Shown one piece after another: positions 1-9,951 of a stretch of 64,000 nucleotides of DNA (positions are counted from its first letter, which is position 1; every line of letters starts with the position of its first letter). This stretch comes from Dendrocalamus latiflorus (lineage: Eukaryota > Streptophyta > Magnoliopsida > Poales > Poaceae): NCBI GenBank assembly GCA_017311315.1, contig CM029622.1, forward strand, positions 18,558,102-18,622,101, read 5' to 3'. Position numbers and translations under genes: made by a program. The notes under the pieces are model-generated. The model searched no databases. It saw nothing but the letters and a program-made list of their open reading frames with translations, and had not been told where the DNA came from.

Positions 1-1481
1 ATTGAGTCCAGTCCGAGCGCTGTTTGCACTCTGCCATGGTCTTGGGATCTGGATCATTTTGAAGGTTGTTTGCAATTGTTGTGGAGAAATAAATGTCGAC
101 AATTGTAGTCTTACGATCGTATGATTCTCCAGAATCAGTATAGTTGGTGGAAATTCCTTGGACCCCTGATGACTCAATGTTATTTCCCAAAACATTTGAG
201 TTGGGGTATTCCGATGTCCCAGGATCAGTAATTGAGTGCACTGTTGATCTGGGTTTAAGGATCCTTTGGTGTCTATCAACTTGAGGTTGATCTGCATTTA
301 CATTCTTTTGTGTCCTTTGTCGCTTGTTAGAAGCTGTATCCGCCATTTGTGCCGTACTTCTCCCCCTCTTATTTTGAACTGGGAGTTGAGTGGTATTTTA
401 CGGTACCTCCACTCTTTCAGGTACATTTCTGGCAGGATTATAGGATTTTGTGACACCCTTATAATCAGTAAATGCATCTGGCAGGTTATTTGCAATGTTT
501 TGCAAATGAATGAGTTTCTGAACTCGAAGTTCAGTCTCTCTGGTACGTGGGTCTGAGGCAGGAATGCCTTGTACATTCCAATTAATTTCCTGGCATTCAG
601 TTTGGTACTTGTTGTCTCCCCCTAATGCCAGGAAATGTTCCTCATTGAATATGCAATCAGCGTACCGGGCCGTAAACAGGTCCCCTGTGAGGGGCTCGAG
701 GTATTTTATGATTGACGGAGATTTATACCCAACATAGATCCCAAGTTTCCTGTGCGGTCCCATTGAGGTACGCTGCGGTGGTGAGATCGGTACGTATGTA
801 GCGCAACCGAACGTTCGCAGATGGGAAATATCTGGTGAATTTCCACGTACTAATTGTAGCGGGGAAGTGCTATGATAAGCAGTTGGACGCAATTGTATTA
901 AGTCAGCAGCGTGTAAAACTGCATAACCCCAACATGATATTGGAAGTTGCAATTCTGTAATAATGGTCTTGCAATGAGCTTGATTCTCTTGATAAGAGAT
1001 TGTGTTAAACCATTTTGTGTATGAACATATGGAACAGAGTGTTGAACTTGTATCCCAAGAGCCATACAATCGTCATTGAAGGCATGGGATGTAAATTCAG
1101 CAGCATTGTCCATTCGAATTGATTGAATTCGATACTCAAGATAATGTGCTCGTAATTGGATAATTTGACCAATTAATTTAGCAAATGCATGGTTTCGTGT
1201 GGATAAAAGACACACGTGTGACCATCTAGTAGATGCGTCAATTAGAACCATGAAGTACCTGAACGGTCCACACAATGGTTGTATAGGACCACATATATCT
1301 CCTTGAATGCGTTCAAGGATTTTAAGTGGTTCAACTCTGATTTTAAGATAAGAGGGTCTTAAAATCAATTTTCCGGTGGCACATGAAGTGCACGCAAAAT
1401 CTGAGGATTCCGGAAATTTTGTTTTGAGGTATGTATGACCAATTGAATTGCTAATAATTTTCCTCATCATTCCAATGCCTG
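1..1481 (-). pseudogene. copia pol: integrase and start of reverse transcriptase, broken
   Basis: The reading starts with the GAG-pre-integrase part (HPGIGMMRKI, then C-x2-C in FACTSCATGK). The retroviral integrase core follows, with the first Asp in GDICGPI and the second in RMDNAAEF. The third catalytic acid, Glu in the usual NG-x-AES motif of the family, is replaced: the sequence reads NGLTQSLIKR, so Glu has become Gln. The frame then shifts near 900-1070 and continues through WGYAVLHAADL and FGCATYVPI to SSDPRT-like and YKGVTKS segments. A stop near 398 is followed by open sequence in another frame up to the window start, ending in a stretch typical of the beginning of copia reverse transcriptase (TMAECKQRSDW). 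At least two frame breaks and a lost catalytic residue make this inactive. Confidence 0.75.
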
Positions 1482-2210
1482 GGTGGCCACATATCCCTTG
1501 TTAGCACCACGAGAATTCCGCTGTCTCTTGAGCTTGTTCTTCCCTTTAAAGGTTCCAGGATTGCTAGAGTTAGTAGCATTCCCTTGAGGTTTGTTCTGAG
1601 TGTTAGCATGTACTTCTGGCAAAGGCTTAGTGCCCAAAGGGCGCAGATTAGAGTTCCAAAGTAGGAGCTCATTATGCCTTTCTGCCTGAAGTAATGTTTT
1701 AATCAACTCAGAATAAACGTTGAAACCTCTTTCACGGTATTGTTGCTGAAGAATCATTTGTGCAGGAAGCATGGTAGACAATGTCTTCTCAATTTTCTCC
1801 GCATCAGATGGTTCCTTCTCGCAAAACTTCAGATTAGAACTGATTTTATGAACAGCATGGTTGAACTCTCCCACAGATTTAAAATCTTGTATGCGGAGGT
1901 GGTTCCACTCATTGACAGCCTCCGGTAGGATGACTGCTTTCTGCTGTTCATACCGTGTTTGAAGAGCAAGCCACAGAGCGCGTGGGTCTTCTTCCATCAG
2001 ATACTCAGCCTTGAGATCAGGATGGATGTGGTTCCTTATGATAAATAAGGCATTGTACTTGAGAGTCTCAGCCAAAGGAGCTACACCCTCTTGGGGAGCT
2101 GCAATTGCCTGGTACATTCCGCGCAACAATAGACTCACTGTGAGATCCATTGCCCATGTGGGGAAGTTGTGGCCGTCAAGAGCGAGGGCCTCAAACTCTT
2201 TAGTAGCCAT
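1467..2210 (-). pseudogene. copia gag (UBN2-type) fused directly to pre-integrase
   Basis: The 247-codon frame begins MATKEFEALALDGHNFPTW, the N-terminal pattern of plant copia Gag with the conserved aromatic residues of the NYxxW region. It continues through ALWLALQTRYEQQ and a helical region with the layout of the UBN2/gag-polypeptide family. The end is lysine/arginine rich (FKGKNKLKRQRN), where a zinc knuckle normally follows. No CCHC knuckle and no D-S/T-GA protease motif appears before the integrase leader begins in the next frame at about 1490, so a deletion has removed them. Gag would normally form the cytoplasmic particle packaging the element RNA. The frame itself is open, but the element cannot make a complete polyprotein. 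Confidence 0.75.
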
Positions 2211-2384
2211 TGTGCCTACATTTGTAGGGCCACAGATTTGTTAAAATCTTTGGTAATGTTAAATAAGCAATGCGAAATGCAAGTAATCAAGGTAAACTTG
2301 AAATACATAAAGGGACATTCTCATATTGTGGAACAACATAGTTAATCACCAATGGTGTTAACTTTATTTAATTCATTTTTCAAC

Positions 2385-2585
2385 ATTGGGTATGCACTTT
2401 GAGGATGATAATCCCACAGTAGTACTTTGGTACTACCTTGTGTATGGCCGATGTGAAAAAGAACCATGGTAATCACTTAGGAGTGTAGACCAAATTGTTT
2501 CAAAACTTGGTATTGGGTACGCACGTTGAGGAATAAATCCCGCAGTAGTACTATAGTACTACCTTGTGTATGGCCAATATCAAAG
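2385..2585. repeat. two direct copies of a leader segment of about 70 bp
   Basis: Segments near 2385-2455 and 2510-2580 share GGGTAYGCAC, CAGTAGTACT and ACTACCTTGTGTATGGCC in the same order, with a few differences. They lie in the AT-rich part of the copia leader upstream of gag. A tandem duplication inside the leader is the simplest reading. No coding content is seen between 2240 and 3250. Confidence 0.7.
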
Positions 2586-3249
2586 TTAAGAAACTTTGTG
2601 TTATTCCAAAACGAGAGAAAATCAACCTAAAGCGTTTGCATAAAAAAAAATTAAGTGCTTGTATGGTAAGCTAGTAAACGTAATATTTAAATTACATAAG
2701 ATAGATTGCAATAATTGATGTACGCCATAAAGAATTAATTTACATGAGGTAAATTAATGTGTATGGTAATGTTGTAATAAAATGCAAAATATATGGAAAA
2801 CAATATGAGTATTGTAATCCGAATATATACCTAAATTAAATATAACATATGGTTATATTTATAATACCGTGAAATTACAATATTGGTGGTGAACACCAAT
2901 GTATTATATGGCAGAGCGTACAAATAAATGTAGCAAATTGCCATAAATTGTAATTATGGTATTTATGTTAGGTATAATATTTTGCAAAAATTCCAATTTA
3001 TTAAGTACAATGGTACTCACTAAATGTGAATTTGTAATTTTAAATTTGCGAAAGATAGCAAATTTAAATATGGTCGTAATTTCTATTGTAAATAAATTGC
3101 AATAAAATAATCCTAAATATGTAAAAGTTATAGAAATGTGCATGCACATTTATTTGAACAATTACATAATTTTCAGATCCTGTAGGGACTGAAATGCTAA
3201 TTTATTTCAGCATAAGGACTATACTGCAAAATATGTACAATAGGAAGTT

Positions 3250-4440
3250 AATTTAAAAGAAAATTTCTGCATTTGCAACAAATAGAGGGGGCATTGTGCA
3301 AAATGCCGAAAACTTGGGCCAGAGCCTATTCGGCCTTGTGGCCCATGTGGGATGGTGGGAGTGTATGGGCCTAAAGCCCAAATTTGGGCAGCAGTATATA
3401 AAAAGGAGGGGGGTGTGGTGGTTAGGGTTTACCCTAACCCTAAAGCCACCAGCCGCCACTAGCCTCTACGCCTGCCGGGCCGGGCCCCGCCGCCGCCGCC
3501 GGCCGGTCGGCCGGGCGCCGCCACCGCCGCCGGTCGCCAGGAAACGCCGCCGCCGGCCGCCGTCCCTTGAGCGACGCCGCCTCCACGCGCGGGCGTTGCC
3601 GCGCCGCCGTTGTTGCGGGCGGGCCGCGCCGCCACGGGCGCCGCTGCCGCCTCGACGTCGGGTGCCACCGTCGCGCCATGGACGTTGCCGGCCGCGGGGA
3701 CGCCGGCCGCGGGGGTTGCCGGCCGCTGTGGTCGCGGCTGCGTGCGTCGCCTCCGGCCGAGCGGGCCGCGCCACCGCGCCTCGTCGTCTCCGTGCCGCGC
3801 CGGGCCGCGTCGGACTCTCCACTGCGCCGATCCGGGCCGTGAGCCGCGCCGCGCCACGCCGGCCACTGCGGGTGCCGCCGCGCCGTCGCCTCCTGCCGGA
3901 TTGCGCGCCGGCCGCACCGGGCCGCGTTGGCCGCGCCGCGCCGCGTCGTGTGCCGCGCCGCGGGTGGGACCGCGCCATGAGGACGCGCTGAACCGCCGGA
4001 CGCGCCGAGCTGTGGAGCCGCTGCGGACGCCGTCGTCGCGAGTGCGGGCGCCGCCGCTGGCCGCCGCTTCGTGCGCCGGCCGCGAGTACCGCCACGGGCG
4101 CGGGGGCCGCCGGCAGCGGGCACCGCCACGGGCGTCTCCTCCTCGCCGGGCTTCGCCGATCGCGAACGCCGCGCCGCACCCCGCCGCCTTGCGCCTGGCA
4201 ACGCCGGCCTCGGGCTCGGGCGCCACCGGCGCCGGCCGCTGCGGGCTCGGGCGCCTTGTCGGGGGGCCGCGCCATGTGGAGCCTGGGTTTGCAGCCGGGC
4301 GGACGCCACCGCGCCGCCGCTGTCGGCTCCTCGGAGACGTCGTCGACCGCGAGGACAGAGGCGGAGGCAGCACCGTTGGTCGGTTCTCACCTTGTCTTGC
4401 CGCTCTGTGTTCTCACTTGTGAATGTATGTGCTGGGTGTT
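3250..4440 (+). other. promoter-like segment followed by a GC-rich block inside the copia leader
   Basis: On the plus strand, opposite to the element, lie several GGCCCA/TGGGCC boxes (3340-3390), a TATA box (TATATAAAAA, 3395-3404) and telobox-type repeats TTAGGGTTT and ACCCTAACCCTAAA (3422-3444). About 850 bases of extremely GC-rich, GCC/CGG-repetitive DNA follow. Site II boxes plus teloboxes are known from promoters of plant ribosomal-protein and other housekeeping genes. This could be a captured host promoter and first exon, or a nested LTR of a plus-strand element. Many frames are open here only because stop codons are rare in GC-rich DNA; I do not call a protein. Confidence 0.45.
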
Positions 4441-4475
4441 GCTCGATTTTGAGAGAAAACGTGCTGATAACGTGT

Positions 4476-4645
4476 TGTAATCGTTGAGACAAGAGGATGA
4501 AAAGTAAAAATGGACAGTTGTTTCATTAATATTTTTCTGTACAATGTGATGGTAATTTATAGATGATGAGAAGTTGGAATAAGAGAAGGTGTCTGTTTGG
4601 GAAGACATCTGTACATTGGGCATCCCTTGCTTTTTGATTGTAACA
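4476..4645 (-). repeat. probable 5' LTR of the left-edge copia element
   Basis: The segment is bounded by TGTAATCG on the left and GTAACA on the right, giving TGTTAC...ATTACA on the minus strand, next to the primer-site-like GTTATCAGCACG. At about 170 bp it is short but possible for small copia LTRs. The partner LTR is outside the window, so the boundary is inferred from the TG...CA ends alone. Confidence 0.45.
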
Positions 4646-4652
4646 GGATCTA

Positions 4653-4900
4653 CTACCTCCAGTGCAAAATAAATGTAGTCCTAATAAAATCCGTCTAATC
4701 AATCTTTGGTCACTAATACACGTAAAGTATTTTAATTTATAATATAGAAATATTATTATTTGATTTATCATGAAAAACACTTCCACTACATTATAAATAA
4801 ATTTTCTACCATATAATTAGAAGATCGTAGTAATGGTCAATGGCATGCATTAATCCAGACTGTTTTGTCCTAAACGATAAGTAAAAGGAGCTGGAGGGAG
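4653..4900. mobile_element. Stowaway-like MITE, 248 bp
   Basis: The ends read CTACCTCCAGTGCAAAAT and, inverted, CTCCCTCCAGCTCCTTTT, the degenerate CTCCCTCC inverted terminus typical of Stowaway (Tc1/mariner) MITEs in grasses. TA lies on both sides (4651-4652 and 4901-4902), the expected target duplication. The interior is AT rich with no coding capacity. It sits just outside the copia LTR. Confidence 0.7.
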
Positions 4901-4902
4901 TA

Positions 4903-5459
4903 TTCTAGTACGTACCTTTCCATTTTTTTCCCACCTTCGGTACTAAGGCCTGTTATTTTGGGCTTTTAATTATTAGTTTTTGGTTTTTTTGAAAGTTAAG
5001 ACAAATGGAGTCATTTCTTGAAACGGATTCTTCAAACGGCTTTTCAAACGGTTCTAAAACTATGTGTCATCTATAATGGCGTCTCCACCGTATCAAAAAG
5101 CGCCAACAAAAACTATTAGCCACAGTAACTTGTGGTTATGAGCCTCATCTGTTTTAGTTAGTAGTGAATTAATAATTTAACATTGCTAGAGCATTTTTAC
5201 ACGGAAGTAACTAAGCTAGCTTGATGGACGTCGGACGTGCATGCCCTTGTTACGTCATAGCTTACACAGATGTTAATTGTTTGTATCAAGTATTTAGAAG
5301 TGGGGAAATTGCTCACATAAGTTTGAGGGTGTAAATTGCAAGTTTGTGTGCTCTATGTTAGTTAGAAGAAAGGATCTGTCTAATAATCATGAGAATGATT
5401 TTTGATCAAAATCAATTATTTTTCTAACCATCGGATAAAAAATTAACGATTATGATCAT
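4903..5459. other. intergenic, MITE-like remnants
   Basis: No gene is seen. The stretch from about 4949 (GGCCTGTTATTTTGGGC) to 5130 resembles the ends of the MITE family found at 52759-53000 but has no clear target duplication. The rest is AT rich and unrecognised. Confidence 0.4.
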
Positions 5460-6102
5460 ATCACTCACCCATATAAAACCAAGTCCACCCCCAAACCCTG
5501 ATTGCTCTCCCTCACTCCTAGCCGCCATCGCCGCCCCTACCCTCTCAGGTGTGCCGCCTTGCCGACACCACCCCCAGCGTCGGTGAAGCCCACTGGCCCC
5601 ACCATCACTGCCGGTGAGGCCTGCTGGCCCTACCATCACCGCCGGTGAGGCCTGCTGGCCCCCACCCCGCCCCACCTTCTAATTGCTAATTGGTTCTCGT
5701 CGCCCCCGCCGATAACCACTGCCCACTGCCCTTCTCAGACCCACAGCTGGCAGTGCCACCTAGCTGTCCTGCCACTGTCGCAGCCCACCATCGAGCCCCC
5801 ATCGCCCCTCTATGGCCGGCCCTCGGTGAATCTGAACCCTAATCCAGTGAAAACCCCGCCCTAACTCACAGTCGCCATGGCTGCCGGAGATGAAGACGAA
5901 GGTGGGCAGCCACACAGATCTTGATGCTGATCGGAAGGTTAGGAATTCAAATGATTTGCACAAAAAAATCATACTTATGATATATAGCAATTCTGTAGAA
6001 GTACTGCAGTGTGCATTAAGCAAATTGGTGGATTTTAAGGCGTTCTCGCTCGGGATAAAAAAACCCTATATGGGGTATATGACTTTGTCCTCACGTTCTC
6101 CA
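5460..6102. other. GC-rich gene-like fragment, unrecognised
   Basis: A TATATAAAACC-like start at about 5470 is followed by CCGCC-rich sequence resembling a grass gene leader, then sequence that is AT rich again after 5930. The longest sensible frame from ATG 5877 is only 15 codons. I see no recognisable domain. It may be a captured or decayed gene 5' end. Confidence 0.3.
5579..5661. repeat. 31-bp minisatellite, about 2.7 copies
   Basis: Units start at 5579, 5610 and 5641 and share GGTGARGCC and CTGGCCC followed by ACCATCAC. The later two are nearly identical. They lie inside the GC-rich gene-like fragment. Confidence 0.75.
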
Positions 6103-6787
6103 TGTTGCAGTCTACGACCACCCAGCAGCCTTTACGACCACCTTGCAGTCGTTACGACCACGTTCTGAGTCTGGCTATGACCACGTTGTGGCTACTCCGA
6201 CCACGTCTTCTTGCTCCAATCGTGTACTCGCAACTTCAGCTGAAAAATTATGACCATGTTCACGCTGCGCTGCGCTCCTTGTAACCGCTCCTTCGACCAT
6301 GTAGTATCACTCAATCACTATAGTCATAACTCGATTACGACCACACTGTGACTTACGACTACGTTGAAGGCTCTATCGACTGTCGTGGTCGTATCGCTTA
6401 CGACCACATCTTCTGCTCTGTGACCGTGGTCGTAACTCACGACCACGTCTTCTGCTCCTGTGGACACCTCCGCTCGCTGTGGTCATAACTCATTTACGAC
6501 CACGACTCCAGCTTCATGAACACCTCTGATTTTCCCGGAGACAAAACCGCTCCTTCTCTTCTTTATTTCTCTTCTCTCGTTCGATCACACTGATCGCTTC
6601 CTTCCCCTCTCGTTACATTGCCCTGCCTTTTATACCCACTCTACGACTATGACATGGAGACAACTACAACTCCGAGATGGACTAAAAAACTGACTCGTAT
6701 GCGGAAACAAACTCGTATACGACTTGAACACATATAATACAACAAAATTGAATCGAATATTACTAAACAAGATTACTAACTCTGACA
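6103..6787 (-). repeat. 3' LTR, 685 bp
   Basis: On the minus strand it runs TGTCAGAG...CTGCAACA. It contains a TATA box (TATAAAAGG, about 6630-6640) in the correct orientation and many copies of TTACGACCACG and its complement CGTGGTCGTAA, which can pair as hairpins. The left flank ends CTCCA. This copy is complete; the partner at 9000-9647 lacks the first 140 bp or so of U3. Confidence 0.8.
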
Positions 6788-6800
6788 ATCACCTCCTTAA

Positions 6801-7560
6801 TCTTGTTTATCCATCTTGACCATGCCAATCTCCTGCATTCCTATGCGTCTGAGCCGTCACCACCCTACCGCCTGTGCTTGCTCTATCTTGAGCCTTACAC
6901 AATCCGACGCTTGCCTCGTCTCGCACCTGGACTGAACCTGTCCTTCCTTGTATGCCTGCTTGGACCGGAGCACCTGCTCTCACAGCCACCTTGGCTTCAC
7001 TGTTCCCTGAGCCTCCCGCTCTTTTTTCTTGGACCAAGTCTGTCGGCTTTCCCGTGTATATCTTAGCTGAGACTACACCGCCCCTAACTCCTGCCTAGCT
7101 CCAACGTTTCCTGTGTTCCCTCTGCAAAACCATAGAAAACTGCACCAACTTGTACTCCAAGTCTTCCTCTTGGACCTTGTGCACTTTTTCTAACTGCATT
7201 CTGATACATCTCTTCTTCATCCTTCCTTTCATCAGCATGTGCGTGAGGACCGAGGCCAGGACCGGAACCACCTACTCCTTTTGCTCTTCGTGCACATTGG
7301 GCCCATTGCCTTGACCATGTGTGCCTACAAGCACATCATGCTTGCCTCCCTAACCACGGCGCTCAATCGAGTCGTTGCGTCCGAGCCTCTTGGAGCCGTT
7401 GTCTTCACGTGCGTGGTCACCCGAGCTGCCACCTGTAGCATCTACTTCTCACGGGCCGTGCGCATGGGACACCACGTCCACCTGTGGTCTCCTGCCGGAG
7501 CCATCTGTTGTATGCGTGCCGTCTGTACCTTCGGACCCACTCTTCAAACAAACCAATTTA
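6801..7560. other. non-pol interior of the non-autonomous copia element
   Basis: This stretch lies where integrase, reverse transcriptase and RNase H should be. It is moderately GC rich, with only short frames on both strands and no motif I recognise. It could be acquired host sequence or scrambled element sequence. Confidence 0.5.
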
Positions 7561-8900
7561 CATGTTTTCAAAGAAATCTTGTACAACCGATTTGGAAATC
7601 TTTTCACCTTCATTAATAGATCTTTATTCTTGTCATACACATGCAATAACTCATCCTGCAGTACCACCCTATACCCTCTTTCTATCATCTGTCCGAGACT
7701 GAGTATGTTGTTGCAGAAACTTGGTATATAGTATATCCCTGTCAACAACTTCTTATCTCTATTCTTGCATTGCAACATCATCGTCCCTTTGCCTCTTATC
7801 TCCACTGTGGAGCCATTGCCAAACTTGACCTTGCCCCAAATCTTCTCGTTGAGCTCATGAAACATGGAGCAATTTCCCGTCATGTGGTTGCTTGCTCCAT
7901 TGTCCAAATACCATTGATCCGTGTGATTGTGGTTGCCTTCCTTCGTGCGTAGTTTTGGAACTACATTCTCCTCGTTCAGCATCACCATGACCGGCACCTT
8001 TTCAACATATGAGGAGATAAGTAGTCTCGATTCATCATCTTCTTCTTCATCTTGGGCGAGGTTCACCTCCCCGTTCTTCTTCTTACTTCGGCATTCCGAA
8101 GCATAGTACCTGCGATTGTTACAGTTGAAACACTTTATATGTCTGCGGCATCCTGATGAGTAGTGCCCGTATTCGCCATATTCAAAGCACTTGACATGTT
8201 ACTTATCACGGGATCTGTCACCACTGCCTTGCCCGGTCTTGTCTCTACGGCCGCCTCGACCACTCTGGCCGCTCAACCGCGCCACCTCCCGTGGTTGTTT
8301 TATGAGTCACGACCGTCTCTCGGATCTCCCTTTACTAGCAATGCCTGCTCGTTATGAGTCTGCGATCCCTGCTCGTTACATGACTGAAACCCCTTCAATA
8401 ACTCCTCATGCGCCTTGAGGGAGCCGATGATATCCTCTATCTTCTTCTTGTCCAGATCGGAGGAGTACATAAATGTGGTGACAATAGGTATGTACTTCTC
8501 CAGAAGCATGCGTAGATATTTCTTCACTACCATAAATTTCTCCGTCTTATCGCCAAGAGAGTTAATCTGATTGCATAACGAAATCAGATTGCCGACGAAC
8601 TCGTCCACCGATTGGGTCTCTCCCATCTTCAAATTATCGAACTCGCTCCGCAAATTCTAAAGCCGCATCTCCTTCTCATGATCAACTCCTCGTGCATCAT
8701 CTGAATCATCTCCCACGCTTCCTGTGCTGTCTCCTTACCGATGAGCTAATGCATCATTACATCTGGCACCGCCTGATCCACCTTGTCATCCACCTTCTTG
8801 TCATTCCCCTTTGGATCAACTGCACCTCAGACTCTCTGGGCGCGCATGTTCACCTTCATCTTCATTACCCACACTGGGTAATTGTCGGTCATCAGAAGAG
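7560..8900 (-). pseudogene. copia gag-protease remnant
   Basis: Reading starts near 8900 with NYPVWVMKMKVNMRAQ, the W-x-x-K-M pattern of copia Gag. After frame breaks comes a helical Gag segment (8300-8653; LKMGETQSVDEFVGNLISLC). A zinc-knuckle remnant near 8080-8130 reads CFNCNNRRYYASEC, where the usual His of CCHC is Tyr. The aspartic protease core follows (YLDNGASNHMTGN, 7449-8066 frame), then the ILSLGQM and NRLYKI segments that normally lead into the GAG-pre-integrase domain. The homology stops at about 7560. Several frameshifts and the lost zinc ligand mark it as non-functional. Confidence 0.8.
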
Positions 8901-8984
8901 GGTACTAGAGAGAGATCAGCCCACTCCAAGCACTCAAAGTCGACGCTTCTACCAAGTTCTTCTAGTACCACTAAGATCAAAATA

Positions 8985-8997
8985 GGCTCTGATACCA
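8985..8997 (-). promoter_or_regulatory. tRNA-iMet primer binding site
   Basis: The minus strand reads TGGTATCAGAGCC, the standard complement of the plant initiator methionine tRNA 3' end, two bases from the LTR end at 9000. It fixes the element orientation as minus. Confidence 0.9.
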
Positions 8998-8999
8998 CT

Positions 9000-9647
9000 T
9001 GTTGCAGTCTACGACCACCCAGCAGCCTTTACAACTACCTTGCAGTTGTTACGACCTCGTTCTGAGTCTGGCTACGACCACGTTGTGGTTGTTCCGGCCA
9101 CACCTTCTTGCTCTGACCGCGTACGCGTAACTTCAGTTGAAAAATTACGACCACATTCATGTTGTACTGTGCCCCCTCGTAACCGCTCCTTCGACCACGT
9201 AGTACCGCCCGATCATCTTAGTCGTAACTCAATTACGACCACACTATGACTTACGACTACGTTGAAGGCTCTATCGACTGCTGTGTTCGTATCACTTATG
9301 ATCACGTCTTCTGCTCCGTGATCGTGGTTGTAACTCGCTTACGACCACGTCTTCTACAGATACGACCACGTCTTCTACTCCGTGATCGTGGTCGTAGCTC
9401 GCTTACGACCACGTCTTCTACAGATACGACCACGTCTTCTGCTCTATAATCATTGTCGTAACTCACTTACCACCATGTCTTCTACTCCTGCGGACACTTC
9501 CACTCGCCGTGGTTATAACTCGTTTACGACCATGACTCCAGCTTCACGAACACCTCTGATTTTCCCGGACTCAAAACCTCTCCTTCTCTTCTTTATTTCT
9601 CTTCTCTTGTTCAATCACACCAATCGCTTCCTTCCCCTCTCATTACA
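9000..9647 (-). repeat. 5' LTR, truncated at its U3 end
   Basis: It aligns with 6103-6612 plus local expansions of the TTACGACCACG motif: the block CACGTCTTCTACAGATACGA occurs twice here. Similarity ends at CATTACA (9647), before the TATA box and U3 start found in the other LTR. The missing promoter suggests the element was already cut or rearranged at this end. Confidence 0.75.
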
Positions 9648-9951
9648 TATATAACCAACCGAAGTTGTTACGTTTTTTTTTAAATTAATATATTGTACGT
9701 TACATTTATATGTAAGCTGAACTGTACTAGTATTTCAAATACACAGAACATTCACACAGGTCCATACAAAGAATTCCGTAGCGAACATCATACCTTGGGG
9801 CCGGAGAAATTAAACAAAGCGAATGAATAACCAAAACACAAAGTTCAAACATTTTCCAATTACAACAACGACACATAAACACGCTTGCAACTCATGGATG
9901 AAACAAACAACTGAGAGATCAATCCTTCACCATGTAGGCATGCATCTGAGC
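9648..9951. other. 3' flank of the peroxidase gene
   Basis: AT-rich DNA downstream of the minus-strand peroxidase stop. It should hold the 3' untranslated region and polyadenylation signals, but none can be fixed without transcript data. Confidence 0.5.

Larger units (their letters stand above)
1..4645 (-). mobile_element. Ty1/copia LTR retrotransposon, truncated by the window edge
   Basis: A minus-strand element. In reading order it shows a short LTR (4476-4645), a leader of about 2.3 kb, gag (1467-2210) and integrase (about 400-1480). The start of the reverse transcriptase region lies at the window edge, so the rest of pol and the 3' LTR lie outside. Just inside the LTR the minus strand reads CACGTTATCAGCACG, which resembles an internal-tRNA-type primer site of plant copia elements (inference). 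A leader of 2.3 kb is very long for copia. Zinc knuckle and protease are missing between gag and integrase, so the copy is defective. Confidence 0.8.
6103..9647 (-). mobile_element. non-autonomous Ty1/copia element with gag-protease only
   Basis: Two related LTRs (6103-6787 and 9000-9647) flank about 2.2 kb. On the minus strand a perfect TGGTATCAGAGCC primer site sits 2 bp inside the right LTR. A purine tract (AAGGAGGTGAT) directly precedes TGTCAGAG, the start of the left (3') LTR. The interior codes for degenerate gag and protease and then gives way to about 750 bp of non-pol sequence. Integrase, reverse transcriptase and RNase H are absent, so mobility would have needed proteins from a relative. 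The right LTR lacks the U3 start, so no target duplication can be shown. Confidence 0.85.

Noticed and set aside
3296..4492. Overlapping frames of 231-350 codons on both strands
   Set aside because: The DNA is almost only G and C, so stop codons are rare in every frame. The translations are low-complexity Arg/Ala/Pro runs with no domain.
9280..9450. CRISPR-like regular repeats
   Set aside because: The TTACGACCACG units are short, variable, in both orientations and lie inside plant LTRs. The genome is eukaryotic.
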